From assembly GCF_004683885.1 (NCBI RefSeq), contig NZ_CP038440.1, forward strand, positions 1,584,001 to 1,648,000: DNA of 64,000 nt, in the 5' to 3' direction. The notes under the pieces were generated by a model. That model was not told where the DNA came from, did no database searches, and worked only from the letters and a program-made list of their open reading frames with translations. Positions 44,661 through 54,371 of the stretch are shown here, piece by piece; the stretch's first letter is position 1; every line of letters begins with the position of its first letter. Origin of the DNA: Brevundimonas sp. MF30-B. GTDB taxonomy: Bacteria; Pseudomonadota; Alphaproteobacteria; Caulobacterales; Caulobacteraceae. Made by a program: the position numbers and the translations under genes.

Positions 44661-44966
44661 ATGGATCAAAGCATCCGCATCAGGCTCAAGGCCTTTGATC
44701 ACCGCGTCCTCGACTTTTCGACGCGCGAGATCGTCAACACCGCCAAACGCACCGGCGCGACCGTTCGTGGTCCGATTCCGCTGCCGACCCTGATCGAAAA
44801 GTTCACCGTGAACCGCTCGCCGCACGTCGATAAGAAGTCGCGTGAGCAGTTTGAAATCCGCACGCACAAGCGCGTGCTCGACATCGTCGACCCCACCCCG
44901 CAGACCGTGGACGCGCTCATGAAGCTCGACCTGTCCGCCGGCGTGGACGTCGAGATCAAGATCTAA
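44661..44966 (+). CDS. rpsJ: 30S ribosomal protein S10
   Basis: 101 aa from ATG 44661. The sequence [20 protein letters not shown], then [10 protein letters not shown] and [21 protein letters not shown] is unmistakable S10. S10 sits in the 30S head and also acts in antitermination as NusE. The ORF could start 18 bases earlier, but MDQSIRI matches the family start. It is the first gene of the operon, so it follows the long leader. Confidence 0.97.
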   Translation: MDQSIRIRLKAFDHRVLDFSTREIVNTAKRTGATVRGPIPLPTLIEKFTVNRSPHVDKKSREQFEIRTHKRVLDIVDPTPQTVDALMKLDLSAGVDVEIKI

Positions 44967-44987
44967 AGAAGAAAGAGGCGGGATCCG

Positions 44988-45737
44988 ATGCGCACGGGCG
45001 TGATCGCCAAGAAGCTGGGCATGACCCGCGTGTTCGCCGATGACGGCGCGCACGTACCGGTCACTGTGCTGCAGCTCGACGGCTGCCAAGTCGTCGGCCA
45101 ACGTACCCAGGAGCGTGACGGCTACGTCGCTCTCCAGTTGGGCGCTGGCGTCAAGAAGGCCAAGAACACCAACAAGGCCCAACGCGAAGTCTTCGCCAAG
45201 GCCGAGGTTGAGCCGAAGGCCTATGTCACCGAGTTCCGCGTTGACGCGGACGGTCTGCTGGATGTGGGCGCCGAACTGTCGGCCGACCACTTCATCGTGG
45301 GCCAGAAGGTGGACATCCAGGGTGAAACCATCGGTAAGGGTTTCGCCGGCGCCATGAAGCGCTGGAACTTCGGCGGCCTGCGCGCGACGCACGGCGTGTC
45401 GGTGTCCCACCGTTCGCACGGCTCGACCGGCAACCGTCAGGACCCGGGTCGTACGTTCCCGGGCAAGAAGATGGCCGGCCACCTGGGCCAGGAAACCGTC
45501 ACCCAGCAGAACCTGACCGTCGTCCGCGTGGACGCCGAGCGCGGGCTGATCCTGATCAAGGGCGCTGTCCCCGGTCACGACGGTTCGTTCGTCAAGGTCC
45601 GCGACGCCATCAAGAAGGCTCGTCCGGCCGACGCCCCGTTCCCCGGCGGCGTGAAGTCGAAGAATGGAGCCGCCCAACCCGCCTCGACCCCGGCTGATGA
45701 AGCCCCGGCCGAAGCGACCGAAGGCGGTGAAGCGTAA
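44988..45737 (+). CDS. rplC: 50S ribosomal protein L3
   Basis: 249 aa; [40 protein letters not shown] and [21 protein letters not shown] are diagnostic. The C-terminal tail after about residue 222 is extended (Ala/Pro/Glu-rich) beyond the E. coli length of 209. The central loop reaches the peptidyl-transferase centre. Its stop shares one base with the start of rplD. Confidence 0.97.
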   Translation: MRTGVIAKKLGMTRVFADDGAHVPVTVLQLDGCQVVGQRTQERDGYVALQLGAGVKKAKNTNKAQREVFAKAEVEPKAYVTEFRVDADGLLDVGAELSADHFIVGQKVDIQGETIGKGFAGAMKRWNFGGLRATHGVSVSHRSHGSTGNRQDPGRTFPGKKMAGHLGQETVTQQNLTVVRVDAERGLILIKGAVPGHDGSFVKVRDAIKKARPADAPFPGGVKSKNGAAQPASTPADEAPAEATEGGEA

Positions 45738-46375
45738 TGAAACTCTCGGTCATCAAACTCGACGGCAAGGCCTCGGGCGACGTCGAGCTGTCGGACGCCG
45801 TCTTCGGCATCACCGACATCCGCGGCGACATCCTGGCCCGCACCGTGAACTGGCAACTGGCCAAGCGCCGCGCCGGCACGCACAAGGTTCAAACCCGCAA
45901 CGAGAACTCTCGTACGGGCAAGAAGATGTACAAGCAGAAGGGCACCGGCGGCGCTCGTCACGGCTCGCGTCGCGCTCCGCAGTTCGTTGGCGGTTCGCGC
46001 GCCTTCGGCCCGGTCGTCCGCGACCACGGCTTCTCCCTGCCCAAGAAGATCCGCGCCATGGCCCTGCGCCACGCTCTGTCTTCGAAGGTCAAGGCCGGCG
46101 ACCTGATCGTGGTCGACGCCCTGGATGTGAAGGACGCCAAGACTGCCTCGCTGCGCACCACCTTCGGCAAGCTGGGCTGGACCAAGGCCCTGATCATCGC
46201 TGGACCGGAAGTCGAGACCAACTTTGGTCTCGCCGCCCGCAACATCCCGCACATCGACGTGCTGCCGAACGCCGGCCTGAACGTCTATGACATCCTGCGG
46301 GCCGACAAGCTGGTGCTGACCAAGGCCGCCATCGAGGCGATCGAAGCCCGCTTCAGCGACAAGGAAGCCGCGTAA
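45737..46375 (+). CDS. rplD: 50S ribosomal protein L4
   Basis: 212 aa. [13 protein letters not shown] [15 protein letters not shown], a loop [20 protein letters not shown] lining the exit tunnel, and GGSRAFGPV mark L4. In E. coli L4 is the regulator of the S10 operon; whether that applies here is unknown. It overlaps rplC and rplW by one base each. Confidence 0.97.
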   Translation: MKLSVIKLDGKASGDVELSDAVFGITDIRGDILARTVNWQLAKRRAGTHKVQTRNENSRTGKKMYKQKGTGGARHGSRRAPQFVGGSRAFGPVVRDHGFSLPKKIRAMALRHALSSKVKAGDLIVVDALDVKDAKTASLRTTFGKLGWTKALIIAGPEVETNFGLAARNIPHIDVLPNAGLNVYDILRADKLVLTKAAIEAIEARFSDKEAA

Positions 46376-46677
46376 TGGCCGCTCAACCTACCGCAAAGCA
46401 CTACGACACCATCCTGGCTCCGGTGATCACCGAGAAGGCCACGATCCTGTCGGAGCAGAACAAGGTCGTCTTCCGCGTCGCCGGCACGGCGACCAAGGAC
46501 GAGATCGCCGCGGCGGTCGAAAGCCTGTTCAAGGTCAACGTCCTGAAGGTCAACACCCTGGTCCAGAAGGGCAAGACCAAGCGCTTCCGGGGCATCATGG
46601 GCCGCCGGGTCGACATCAAAAAAGCGATCGTGACGCTGGCCGACGGCCAGTCGATCGACGTCACCACGGGGCTCTGA
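46375..46677 (+). CDS. rplW: 50S ribosomal protein L23
   Basis: 100 aa. [37 protein letters not shown] and [20 protein letters not shown] are L23. It lies at the exit-tunnel rim and docks trigger factor and SRP. Confidence 0.97.
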   Translation: MAAQPTAKHYDTILAPVITEKATILSEQNKVVFRVAGTATKDEIAAAVESLFKVNVLKVNTLVQKGKTKRFRGIMGRRVDIKKAIVTLADGQSIDVTTGL

Positions 46678-46681
46678 TCAG

Positions 46682-47518
46682 ATGGCCTTGAAGACTTACA
46701 ATCCGACGTCGCCGGGCCGCCGCGCCCTGGTGCTGGTCGACCGTTCCGAGCTGCACAAGGGCCGCCCGGAGAAGTCGCTGACCGAAGGCCTGACCAAGTC
46801 GGGCGGACGTGGGCAGGGCGGTCGCATCGCCGTTCGCTTCCGCGGCGGCGGCGCCAAGACGCTGTACCGCAAGATCGATTTCAAGCGTCGCAAGTTCGAC
46901 GCGATCGGCACGGTCGAGCGTCTGGAATACGACCCCAACCGCACCGCCTTCATCGCCCTGGTGACCTATCCGGACGGCGAGAAGACCTACATCATCGCGC
47001 CGCAGCGCCTGAAGGCCGGCGACACGATCGTGGCCGGCGAGAAGACCGACGTTAAGCCGGGCAACGCCATGCCGCTGCGCTCGATCCCGGTCGGCACCAT
47101 CATCCACAATGTGGAGATGAAGCCGGGCAAGGGCGCTCAGCTGGCCCGTTCGGCCGGCGCCTACGCCCAGCTGGTTGGTCGCGATCAGGGCTATGCCCAG
47201 ATCCGTCTCGGCTCGGGCGAGCTGCGCATGGTCCTGGACGGCTGCATGGCCACGGTGGGCGCGGTTTCGAACCCCGACCACATGAACCAGAACCTGGGCA
47301 AGGCCGGTCGCAAGCGTCACATGGGCTGGCGTCCGCACGTCCGCGGCGTCGCCATGAACCCGATCGACCACCCGCATGGTGGTGGTGAAGGCCGGACCTC
47401 GGGCGGCCGCACGCCGGTCACGCCCTGGGGCAAGGACACCAAGGGCACCCGCACCCGCAAGAACAAGGCCACGGACAAGTTCATCATCCGTAGCCGTCAC
47501 GTGAAGAAGGCTCGCTAA
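46682..47518 (+). CDS. rplB: 50S ribosomal protein L2
   Basis: 278 aa. [27 protein letters not shown]-like [38 protein letters not shown] and the highly conserved [19 protein letters not shown] define L2. Needed for subunit association and peptidyl-transferase assembly. Confidence 0.98.
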   Translation: MALKTYNPTSPGRRALVLVDRSELHKGRPEKSLTEGLTKSGGRGQGGRIAVRFRGGGAKTLYRKIDFKRRKFDAIGTVERLEYDPNRTAFIALVTYPDGEKTYIIAPQRLKAGDTIVAGEKTDVKPGNAMPLRSIPVGTIIHNVEMKPGKGAQLARSAGAYAQLVGRDQGYAQIRLGSGELRMVLDGCMATVGAVSNPDHMNQNLGKAGRKRHMGWRPHVRGVAMNPIDHPHGGGEGRTSGGRTPVTPWGKDTKGTRTRKNKATDKFIIRSRHVKKAR

Positions 47519-47520
47519 GA

Positions 47521-47799
47521 ATGGCCCGCTCCTCCTGGAAAGGCCCGTTTGTCGACGGGTATCTGCTCAAGAAGGCCGACGCCGTTCAATCGTCGGGCCG
47601 CAAGGACGTGATCAAGACCTGGTCGCGCCGCTCCACCATCCTGCCGCAGTTCGTCGGTCTGACGTTCGGTGTCCACAACGGCCAGAAGCATGTGCCGGTG
47701 ATGGTCAACGAGGACATGGTCGGCATGAAGTTTGGCGAGTTCGCCCCGACCCGGAACTTCCCGGGCCACGCGGCGGACAAGAAGGCCAAAAGGAAGTAA
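47521..47799 (+). CDS. rpsS: 30S ribosomal protein S19
   Basis: 92 aa. [35 protein letters not shown] and [20 protein letters not shown] are S19. Binds 16S rRNA in the head with S13. It begins 2 bases after rplB. Confidence 0.97.
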   Translation: MARSSWKGPFVDGYLLKKADAVQSSGRKDVIKTWSRRSTILPQFVGLTFGVHNGQKHVPVMVNEDMVGMKFGEFAPTRNFPGHAADKKAKRK

Positions 47800-47802
47800 C
47801 CG

Positions 47803-48183
47803 ATGGCCCAGTCCAAGAACGAGCGTCGGGTCGCCCCGACTGAAGCCCGCGCCAAGCTGGTCAACGTCCGCATCAGCCCTCAGAAGCTGAACCTGGTGGC
47901 CGCTTCGATCCGCGGCATGCCGGTGCAAAAGGCGCTGAACGAACTCGAGTTCAGCCGCAAGCGCATCGCCACCGACGTCCGCAAGGTCCTGTACTCGGCC
48001 GTGTCGAACGCCGAGAACAACCACAACCTCGACATCGACAACCTGGTCGTCGCCGAGGCCTTCGTGGGCAAGAACCTGGTGATGAAGCGTTTCGCGAGCC
48101 GCGCTCGTGGCCGCTCGTCGCGCATCCTGAAACCGTTCAGCGAGATCACCATCGTGGTCCGCGAAGCCGGCGAGGCCGCCTGA
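47803..48183 (+). CDS. rplV: 50S ribosomal protein L22
   Basis: 126 aa. [39 protein letters not shown], and a tunnel-loop [20 protein letters not shown]. The loop is the site of macrolide resistance changes in other bacteria; no unusual deletion seen. Shares one base with rpsC. Confidence 0.97.
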   Translation: MAQSKNERRVAPTEARAKLVNVRISPQKLNLVAASIRGMPVQKALNELEFSRKRIATDVRKVLYSAVSNAENNHNLDIDNLVVAEAFVGKNLVMKRFASRARGRSSRILKPFSEITIVVREAGEAA

Positions 48184-48935
48184 TGGGTCAGAAAATCAAT
48201 CCGATCGGTTTCCGCCTCGGCGTGAACCGGACGTGGGACAGCCGCTGGTTCGCCGACGGCGCCAACTATTCGCGCCTGCTGCACCAGGACCTGAAGCTGC
48301 GTACGTGGCTGAAGGAACGCCTGTCGGGCGCCGGCGTGTCGCGCATCATCATCGAGCGTCCGCACAAGAAGTGCCGCGTGACGATCTACGCCGCCCGTCC
48401 GGGTGTCGTGATCGGCAAGAAGGGCGCGGACATCGAGAAGCTGCGCAAGGACATCTCGGCCATGACCGAGGGCGAGGTTCACCTGAACATCGTCGAAGTC
48501 CGCAAGCCCGAGACCGACGCCCAGCTGATCGCCGAGAACATCGCGCAGCAGCTGGAACGCCGGATCGCGTTCCGCCGCGCCATGAAGCGCGCGATGCAGT
48601 CGGCCATGCGCCTGGGCGCCAAGGGCGTTCGCATCAACGTGTCGGGCCGTCTCGGCGGCGCCGAAATCGCGCGGATGGAATGGTATCGCGAAGGCCGCGT
48701 GCCGCTTCACACCCTGCGCGCCGACATCGACTACGGCTTCATCGAGGCCAAGACGACCTACGGCATCATCGGCGTGAAGGTCTGGGTGTTCAAAGGCGAA
48801 GTGCTCGAGCACGACCCGATGGCCCAGGACAAGCGCTGGGCTCAGGAAGCCTCGGGTCCCTCGTCCAACGAAGGCCGTGAACGCGGCCCCCGCGGCGACC
48901 GCGGCCCCCGTCGCGACCGCGGACGTGAGAACTAA
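48183..48935 (+). CDS. rpsC: 30S ribosomal protein S3
   Basis: 250 aa. [20 protein letters not shown], a KH domain with [16 protein letters not shown], and [19 protein letters not shown]. The C-terminus carries an Arg/Gly-rich tail (about residues 228-250, repeats of RGPRGDR), longer than in E. coli S3 and probably disordered and RNA-binding. Confidence 0.97.
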   Translation: MGQKINPIGFRLGVNRTWDSRWFADGANYSRLLHQDLKLRTWLKERLSGAGVSRIIIERPHKKCRVTIYAARPGVVIGKKGADIEKLRKDISAMTEGEVHLNIVEVRKPETDAQLIAENIAQQLERRIAFRRAMKRAMQSAMRLGAKGVRINVSGRLGGAEIARMEWYREGRVPLHTLRADIDYGFIEAKTTYGIIGVKVWVFKGEVLEHDPMAQDKRWAQEASGPSSNEGRERGPRGDRGPRRDRGREN

Positions 48936-48938
48936 GTC

Positions 48939-49379
48939 ATGCTGCAACCCAAGAAGACCAAGTACCGCAAGGCGTTCAAGGGCCGGATCCATGGTTCGGC
49001 CAAGGGCGGCTTCTCGCTGAACTTCGGCTCCTACGGCCTGAAGACGCTGGAGCCCGAGCGCATCACGGCGCGTCAGATCGAAGCGGCTCGCCGCGCGATC
49101 ACCCGCCAGATGAAGCGCCAGGGCCGCGTCTGGATCCGTGTCTTCCCGGACCTGCCGGTCACGGGCAAGCCGGCCGAAGTGCGGATGGGCAAGGGCAAGG
49201 GCGCCGTGGACCACTGGGCCGCGCGTTGCCACCCGGGCCGCATCCTGTTCGAAATCGACGGCGTGCCGGACGACATCGCGCGCGAGGCCCTGCGTCTCGG
49301 CGCGGCGAAGCTGCCGGTCCGCACCAAGGTGGTGACGCGTCTGGACGCCGGCATCGCCCAACTGGAGCAAGCGGCATGA
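48939..49379 (+). CDS. rplP: 50S ribosomal protein L16
   Basis: 146 aa. [59 protein letters not shown] and GRILFEIDG define L16, which positions the A-site tRNA elbow. The stop overlaps the rpmC start as ATGA. Confidence 0.97.
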   Translation: MLQPKKTKYRKAFKGRIHGSAKGGFSLNFGSYGLKTLEPERITARQIEAARRAITRQMKRQGRVWIRVFPDLPVTGKPAEVRMGKGKGAVDHWAARCHPGRILFEIDGVPDDIAREALRLGAAKLPVRTKVVTRLDAGIAQLEQAA

Positions 49380-49567
49380 CCAAGATCGCCGATCTGCGGG
49401 CTCAAACCCCCGACCAACTGGCCGACGAGCTGCTGAAGCTCAAGAAGGAACAGTTCAACCTGCGCTTCCAGGCGGCCACCGGCCAAATGGAGAAAACCCA
49501 CCGCGTGGGTGAAGTGCGCAAAGACATCGCCCGTATCTCGACGCTGCTGCGTCAACAGCAGGCGTAA
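49376..49567 (+). CDS. rpmC: 50S ribosomal protein L29
   Basis: 63 aa from ATG 49376 in the ATGA overlap with rpl[21 protein letters not shown], then [19 protein letters not shown] and [10 protein letters not shown] are the L29 helices. It lies at the tunnel exit next to L23. Confidence 0.96.
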   Translation: MTKIADLRAQTPDQLADELLKLKKEQFNLRFQAATGQMEKTHRVGEVRKDIARISTLLRQQQA

Positions 49568-49576
49568 GGAACGAAG

Positions 49577-49819
49577 ATGCCGAAGCGAATTCTCGAAGGC
49601 GTGGTCGTCTCCGACAAGGGCGACAAGACCGTCGTGGTCAAGGTGGAGCGCACCCTGCTTCACCCCGTCCTGAAGAAGACTGTCCGTCTGTCCAAGAAGT
49701 ACCACGCCCACGACGAAGGCAACGCGCTGAAGGTCGGCGACGTGGCCCGCATCGTCGAGTGCGCCCCCAAGTCCAAGTTGAAGCGCTGGGAAGTCCTTTC
49801 CAACGCCTCGGCTTCGTAA
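49577..49819 (+). CDS. rpsQ: 30S ribosomal protein S17
   Basis: 80 aa. [40 protein letters not shown] and [20 protein letters not shown] are S17, an OB-fold primary 16S binder. Confidence 0.97.
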   Translation: MPKRILEGVVVSDKGDKTVVVKVERTLLHPVLKKTVRLSKKYHAHDEGNALKVGDVARIVECAPKSKLKRWEVLSNASAS

Positions 49820-49837
49820 GAAGAAGGATCGGATCCC

Positions 49838-50206
49838 ATGATCCAGATGCAAACTAACCTGGAGGTGGCCGACAATTCGGGCGCTCGCCGGGTCATGTGC
49901 ATCAAGGTGTTGGGCGGCTCCAAGCGCCGCTACGCCTCGGTGGGCGACACCATTGTCGCCTCGGTGAAGGAAGCGATTCCGCGCGGCCGCGTGAAGAAGG
50001 GCGATGTCGTTCGCGCCATCGTCGTGCGCACCGCCAAGGACATCCAGCGCAAGGACGGCTCTGTCATCCGTTTCGACAAGTCGGCCGCCGTCATCGTCAA
50101 CAAGCAGAACGAGCCCGTCGGCACGCGGATCTTCGGCCCGGTTCCCCGCGAACTGCGCGCCAAGAACCACATGAAGATCATCTCGCTGGCTCCGGAGGTC
50201 CTGTAA
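49838..50206 (+). CDS. rplN: 50S ribosomal protein L14
   Basis: 122 aa. [54 protein letters not shown] and [20 protein letters not shown]. It forms part of the intersubunit bridge and the RsfS contact. GGATC-rich spacer with AAGGAT precedes the ATG. Confidence 0.97.
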   Translation: MIQMQTNLEVADNSGARRVMCIKVLGGSKRRYASVGDTIVASVKEAIPRGRVKKGDVVRAIVVRTAKDIQRKDGSVIRFDKSAAVIVNKQNEPVGTRIFGPVPRELRAKNHMKIISLAPEVL

Positions 50207-50208
50207 CC

Positions 50209-50517
50209 ATGGCCGCCAAGATCAAATCGGGCGACAACGTCGTCGTCCTGACCGGCAAGGACAAGGGCCGCACCGGCAAGGTGCTCAAGGTTCTGCCGAC
50301 CGAAAACCGCGTCGTCGTGCAAGGCGTCAACATGGTTCAGCGCCACACGCGCCCGACCCAGGCTGACCCGCAAGGCGGCATCAAGAACAAGGAAGCGTCG
50401 CTGCACCTGTCGAACGTCGCGATCGCCGACGCCAATGGCAAGGCGACCCGCGTCGGCTTCAAGATCGAAGGCGACAAGAAGGTCCGCTTCGCCAAGACGA
50501 CGGGAGACGTCATCTGA
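50209..50517 (+). CDS. rplX: 50S ribosomal protein L24
   Basis: 102 aa from ATG 50209, 2 bases after rpl[21 protein letters not shown] is the KOW motif, followed by [18 protein letters not shown] and [17 protein letters not shown]. Early assembly initiator of the 50S. One base shared with rplE. Confidence 0.97.
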   Translation: MAAKIKSGDNVVVLTGKDKGRTGKVLKVLPTENRVVVQGVNMVQRHTRPTQADPQGGIKNKEASLHLSNVAIADANGKATRVGFKIEGDKKVRFAKTTGDVI

Positions 50518-51080
50518 TGGCCGCTACCGAGAAATACACCCCGCGCCTGAAGGACGAGTACAAGGCTCGCATCCGCCAGGTGATGAAGGAAAAGTTCGGC
50601 TACACGAACGAGATGCAGGTGCCCAAGCTGGACAAGATCGTCCTGAACATGGGCATCGGTGAAGCGGTCGCCGACTCCAAGAAGGCGAACGCCGCCCTCA
50701 AGGATCTGACCGCCATCGCCGGTCAGAAGGCCGTCGCCACCAAGGCTCGCAACTCCATCGCTGGCTTCAAGCTGCGCGAAGGCATGGTCATCGGCGGCAA
50801 GGTCACGCTGCGCGGCGATCAGATGTACGAGTTCCTGGACCGGTTCATCACGATCGCGCTGCCGCGCGTGAAGGATTTCCGGGGCCTGAAGGGCACCTCG
50901 TTCGACGGTCGTGGCAACTACGCCACCGGTCTGAAGGAGCACATCGTGTTCCCGGAGATCAACTACGACCAGATCGACCAGATGTGGGGCATGGACATTG
51001 TCGTCTGCACCACGGCCAAGACCGATGAGGAAGCCAAGGCTCTCCTCACCGAGTTCAAGTTCCCGTTCGTGACGAACTGA
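50517..51080 (+). CDS. rplE: 50S ribosomal protein L5
   Basis: 187 aa. [60 protein letters not shown] and [17 protein letters not shown]. Binds 5S rRNA with L18. Confidence 0.97.
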   Translation: MAATEKYTPRLKDEYKARIRQVMKEKFGYTNEMQVPKLDKIVLNMGIGEAVADSKKANAALKDLTAIAGQKAVATKARNSIAGFKLREGMVIGGKVTLRGDQMYEFLDRFITIALPRVKDFRGLKGTSFDGRGNYATGLKEHIVFPEINYDQIDQMWGMDIVVCTTAKTDEEAKALLTEFKFPFVTN

Positions 51081-51099
51081 GCGGGAAGGGAAGAGATCA

Positions 51100-51405
51100 A
51101 TGGCTAAGAAAAGCGCCGTAAACCGCAATGAAGCCGTCAAGGCCCTGGTTGCGAAGTATGCCGCGAAGCGGGAAGCCCTGAAGGCGACCGCCAACGACGA
51201 GAGCCTGCCGCTGGAGGAGCGCTTCGAAGCGCGCCTGAAGCTGGCGGAACTGCCGCGTAACTCCGCGCCGACGCGCATCCGCAATCGCTGCGAGGTGACG
51301 GGTCGTCCGCGGGCTTACTACCGCAAGCTCAAGATGAGCCGTATCGCCCTGCGCGAACTCGGCAACCTGGGGCAAGTCCCCGGCCTGACGAAGTCGAGCT
51401 GGTAA
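51100..51405 (+). CDS. rpsN: 30S ribosomal protein S14 (zinc-independent form)
   Basis: 101 aa. [39 protein letters not shown] and [20 protein letters not shown]. Only one cysteine remains, so this is the C-minus, zinc-independent long form usual in proteobacteria. Confidence 0.97.
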   Translation: MAKKSAVNRNEAVKALVAKYAAKREALKATANDESLPLEERFEARLKLAELPRNSAPTRIRNRCEVTGRPRAYYRKLKMSRIALRELGNLGQVPGLTKSSW

Positions 51406-51420
51406 GGGGAGCGAACAGAC

Positions 51421-51819
51421 ATGATGATCAACGATCCCCTGAGCGACATGATCGCTCGCATCAAGAACGCGGCGACCCGCAAGCGTTCCAAGGTGCTGAC
51501 CCCGGCCTCGCGTCTGCGCCAGCGCGTCCTCGACGTGCTGCAGGACGAAGGCTACATCCGCGGCTATTCGCTGGTTCAGAACCCCGGTGAATTCCCGCAG
51601 TTCGAGATCGAGCTGAAGTACTTCGACGGCCAGCCGGTGATCGCCGAGATCGCCCGCGTGTCGAAGCCCGGCCGCCGCGTCTATTCGGCCATCAGCGATC
51701 TGAAGCCGATCAAGAACGGCCTCGGCATCTCGATCCTTTCGACTTCGAAGGGCGTCATGTCCGACGCCGCCGCGCGCGACGCCAACGTCGGCGGCGAAGT
51801 CCTCTGCAGGGTCTACTGA
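51421..51819 (+). CDS. rpsH: 30S ribosomal protein S8
   Basis: 132 aa. [40 protein letters not shown] and [20 protein letters not shown], ending GGEVLCRVY. In E. coli S8 is the spc-operon repressor. Confidence 0.97.
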   Translation: MMINDPLSDMIARIKNAATRKRSKVLTPASRLRQRVLDVLQDEGYIRGYSLVQNPGEFPQFEIELKYFDGQPVIAEIARVSKPGRRVYSAISDLKPIKNGLGISILSTSKGVMSDAAARDANVGGEVLCRVY

Positions 51820-51820
51820 T

Positions 51821-52354
51821 ATGTCCCGTATCGGCAAGAAAACCATCAGCATCCCGAAGGGCGTGACTGTCACGCTCGACGGCCAGACCATCGCGGTGAA
51901 GGGTCCGAAGGGCGAGCGCTCCTGGACCGTGGCCGAAGAGATCGAGGTCAAGCAGGAAGGCGACGAGCTGTCGCTGACCCCGCGTTCGGACACCCAGCGC
52001 GCTCGCGCGATGTGGGGTCTGTCGCGCACCCTGGTCGACAACATGGTCACCGGCGTCACTTCGGGCTTCGAGAAATCCCTGGAGCTGGTCGGCGTGGGTT
52101 ACCGCGCCGCGATGAAGGGCCAAGCCCTGTCGCTGCAACTCGGCTTCTCGCATGAAGTCGACATCGACCCGCCCGCCGGCGTCACCTTCGCGGTGCCCAA
52201 GCAGACCGAGATCAAGATCTCGGGCTCCGACAAGCAGGCCGTGGGTCAGATCGCCGCCGTCATCCGCAAGCTGCGTCCGCCTGAGCCCTATAAGGGCAAG
52301 GGCGTCCGTTATGCGGGCGAGAAGGTGCGTCGCAAGGAAGGCAAGAAGAAGTAG
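51821..52354 (+). CDS. rplF: 50S ribosomal protein L6
   Basis: 177 aa. [50 protein letters not shown] and [20 protein letters not shown]. Starts one base after the rpsH stop. Confidence 0.97.
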   Translation: MSRIGKKTISIPKGVTVTLDGQTIAVKGPKGERSWTVAEEIEVKQEGDELSLTPRSDTQRARAMWGLSRTLVDNMVTGVTSGFEKSLELVGVGYRAAMKGQALSLQLGFSHEVDIDPPAGVTFAVPKQTEIKISGSDKQAVGQIAAVIRKLRPPEPYKGKGVRYAGEKVRRKEGKKK

Positions 52355-52357
52355 GTC

Positions 52358-52720
52358 ATGGCTCTCTCTCTTCGACAACAAGCCAAGCGCCGTTCAGAGC
52401 GCACTCGTCGCCGCCTGAAGGCCGTGGCCAACGGCCGCCTGCGTCTTTCGGTGCACCGGTCGGACAAGAACATCTCGGCCCAGATCATCGACGACGCCCA
52501 AGGCGTCACGGTGGCCTTCGCCTCCTCGCTGGAAGGCGAAAAGGGCAAGAAGGAAAAGGGCTCGGACGTCGCCGCCGCAACGCGGATCGGCAAGCTGATC
52601 GCCGAACGCGCCATCGAGAAGGGCGTCAAGGACGTCGTCTTCGACCGCGGCGGCTACATCTATCACGGACGGGTGAAGGCGCTGGCGGAAGCCGCGCGTG
52701 AAGCCGGCCTGAACTTCTAA
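52358..52720 (+). CDS. rplR: 50S ribosomal protein L18
   Basis: 120 aa. [34 protein letters not shown] and [20 protein letters not shown]. Binds 5S rRNA. Confidence 0.97.
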   Translation: MALSLRQQAKRRSERTRRRLKAVANGRLRLSVHRSDKNISAQIIDDAQGVTVAFASSLEGEKGKKEKGSDVAAATRIGKLIAERAIEKGVKDVVFDRGGYIYHGRVKALAEAAREAGLNF

Positions 52721-52732
52721 GGGACGCGACAG

Positions 52733-53335
52733 ATGGCGCAACAACCCCAACGCGGCGGCGGCGATCGCAATCGCCGTGACAACCGCAACGCTCCCGCCGT
52801 CGACGGTCCGGACTCGGACATCGTCGAGAAGCTGGTGCACATCAACCGCGTCGCCGCCACCGTGAAGGGCGGCCGCCGGTTCTCGTTCGCGGCCCTGATG
52901 GTCGTCGGCGACGGCAAGGGCCGCGTCGGCTTCGGTCATGGCAAGGCGCGCGAAGTGCCGGAAGCCATCCGCAAGGCGACCGAAGAAGCCAAGAAGACCA
53001 TGATCAAGGTTCCGCTGCGCGAGAACCGCACCCTGCACCACGACGGCAATGGCCGTTGGGGCGCCGGCAAGATCATGATGCGCGCCGCCCCTCCCGGGAC
53101 CGGCGTCATCGCGGGCGGTCCGATGCGCGCCGTGCTCGAAACCCTCGGCGTCCAGGACGTCGTGGGCAAGTCGACCGGTTCGTCGAACCCCTACAACATG
53201 ATCCGCGCCACCTTCGAAGCTCTGAAGGTCCAGTCCTCGCCCCGCATGGTCGCGTCCAAGCGTGGCAAGAAGGTCGCGGATCTGATGGGCCGTCGCAACG
53301 ACGGCGCCTCGGCGCCTGAAGCCATCGAGGGCTGA
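52733..53335 (+). CDS. rpsE: 30S ribosomal protein S5
   Basis: 200 aa. An Arg/Asn/Gly-rich N-terminal extension (about 25 residues, [17 protein letters not shown]) precedes [40 protein letters not shown] and [21 protein letters not shown]5 secures decoding fidelity. Confidence 0.97.
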   Translation: MAQQPQRGGGDRNRRDNRNAPAVDGPDSDIVEKLVHINRVAATVKGGRRFSFAALMVVGDGKGRVGFGHGKAREVPEAIRKATEEAKKTMIKVPLRENRTLHHDGNGRWGAGKIMMRAAPPGTGVIAGGPMRAVLETLGVQDVVGKSTGSSNPYNMIRATFEALKVQSSPRMVASKRGKKVADLMGRRNDGASAPEAIEG

Positions 53336-53340
53336 TAGAC

Positions 53341-53535
53341 ATGGCCAAACAAGACACCGCCACCGTCACCATCCGCCAGACGGGCAGCCCGATCCGCCGC
53401 AAGGCCGATCAGCGCGCCACCCTGTCGGGCCTGGGTCTCAACCGCGTGGGCCGTGAATCGACCCTGGAGGACACCCCCTCCGTGCGCGGCATGATCGCCA
53501 AGGTCGCCCACATGGTCGAAGTGGTCGAGAAGTAA
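53341..53535 (+). CDS. rpmD: 50S ribosomal protein L30
   Basis: 64 aa. [39 protein letters not shown] and [15 protein letters not shown] are L30. An unusual 174-base gap with a large inverted repeat follows it. Confidence 0.96.
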   Translation: MAKQDTATVTIRQTGSPIRRKADQRATLSGLGLNRVGRESTLEDTPSVRGMIAKVAHMVEVVEK

Positions 53536-53540
53536 GACTT

Positions 53541-53650
53541 TTCGCTACGCGAAGTGGCGAGTGATGAGTGGCGAGTGACGAGCGAAAGAGAGGCGGCCTC
53601 GGCTGTTTCCCCTTGACTCGGCACTCATCACTCGCCACTCGCCACTTTCA
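53541..53650. repeat. large inverted repeat between rpmD and rplO
   Basis: GTGGCGAGTGATGAGTG (53554-53570) pairs perfectly with CACTCATCACTCGCCAC (53622-53638). The unit (A/G)TGGCGAGTG is repeated in tandem within each arm and extends the pairing with shifts. A smaller hairpin TTCGC-TAC-GCGAA (53541-53553) stands at the left foot. It looks like a dispersed chromosomal repeat inserted in the spc operon. There is no T-run, so it is not a normal terminator; it may be an RNA processing or pausing site. Confidence 0.7.
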
Positions 53651-53709
53651 TTTTTACACCGCCGAGTCCGGCCGATGGCCGGGCGCTAGAACCCGAAAGG
53701 ATCAGGCAC

Positions 53710-54237
53710 ATGAAACTGAACGAAATTCGCGACAACGAAGGCGCCCACAAGAAGCGCATGCGCGTCGGCCGTGGCCCGGGTTCGGGCAAGGGCAAGACCG
53801 CCGGTCGCGGCGTCAAGGGTCAGAAGTCGCGTTCGGGCGTCGCCATCGGCGGCTTCGAAGGCGGCCAGATGCCGCTGTACATGCGCATGCCCAAGCGCGG
53901 CTTCAACAATCCCAACGCCCTGAAGCTGGCTGAAGTGAACCTGTGGCGCCTGCAGGACGCCATCGACGCCAAGAAGCTGGACATCAAGGGCGACATCACC
54001 GGCGAGGCCCTGGTGGCCGCCGGCGTGATCCGTCGCGTCAAGGACGGCGTCCGTCTGCTGGGCACCGGTGAGATCAAGGGCAAGTTGAACCTGGTGGTGT
54101 GGTCGGCCTCGGCCGGCGCCATCAAGGCCATCGAAGCGGCCGGCGGCTCGGTGACGCAGCAGCGCATCGAGGCCGAAGCCAAGGCTCAGGCCCGTCTGGA
54201 CAAGCGTCAGGCGGCCCGCGGCAAGCCCAAGGCCTGA
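53710..54237 (+). CDS. rplO: 50S ribosomal protein L15
   Basis: 175 aa. [40 protein letters not shown] and [20 protein letters not shown] identify L15. The C-terminus is longer than in E. coli (144) by a Lys/Ala/Gln-rich tail. It has its own AGGATCAGGCAC site upstream, after the inverted repeat. Confidence 0.97.
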   Translation: MKLNEIRDNEGAHKKRMRVGRGPGSGKGKTAGRGVKGQKSRSGVAIGGFEGGQMPLYMRMPKRGFNNPNALKLAEVNLWRLQDAIDAKKLDIKGDITGEALVAAGVIRRVKDGVRLLGTGEIKGKLNLVVWSASAGAIKAIEAAGGSVTQQRIEAEAKAQARLDKRQAARGKPKA

Positions 54238-54304
54238 TCGAAAAGCGTCGTCCCGCGATCGTCCTTCGACGTTCGTCGGAAAGAAAAGCGGGATGACGAA
54301 CTGG

Positions 54305-54331
54305 AAGCGGCCTCGCATAGAGGCCGCTTTT
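54305..54331 (+). terminator. terminator-like hairpin between rplO and secY
   Basis: AAGCGGCCTC-GCATA-GAGGCCGCTT (10-bp perfect stem) followed by TT, giving four T from 54328. It is 68 bases after rplO and 41 before secY. With such a short T-run it probably attenuates rather than ends transcription, lowering secY relative to ribosomal genes. Confidence 0.65.
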
Positions 54332-54371
54332 CACCTATCTGACGACGACTGAAAGTCGTGGGGACGCGCGT

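Noticed and set aside
53541..53650. CRISPR-like reading of the GTGGCGAGTG repeats
   Set aside because: Units are short, irregular and inverted, without equal spacers; there are no cas genes.
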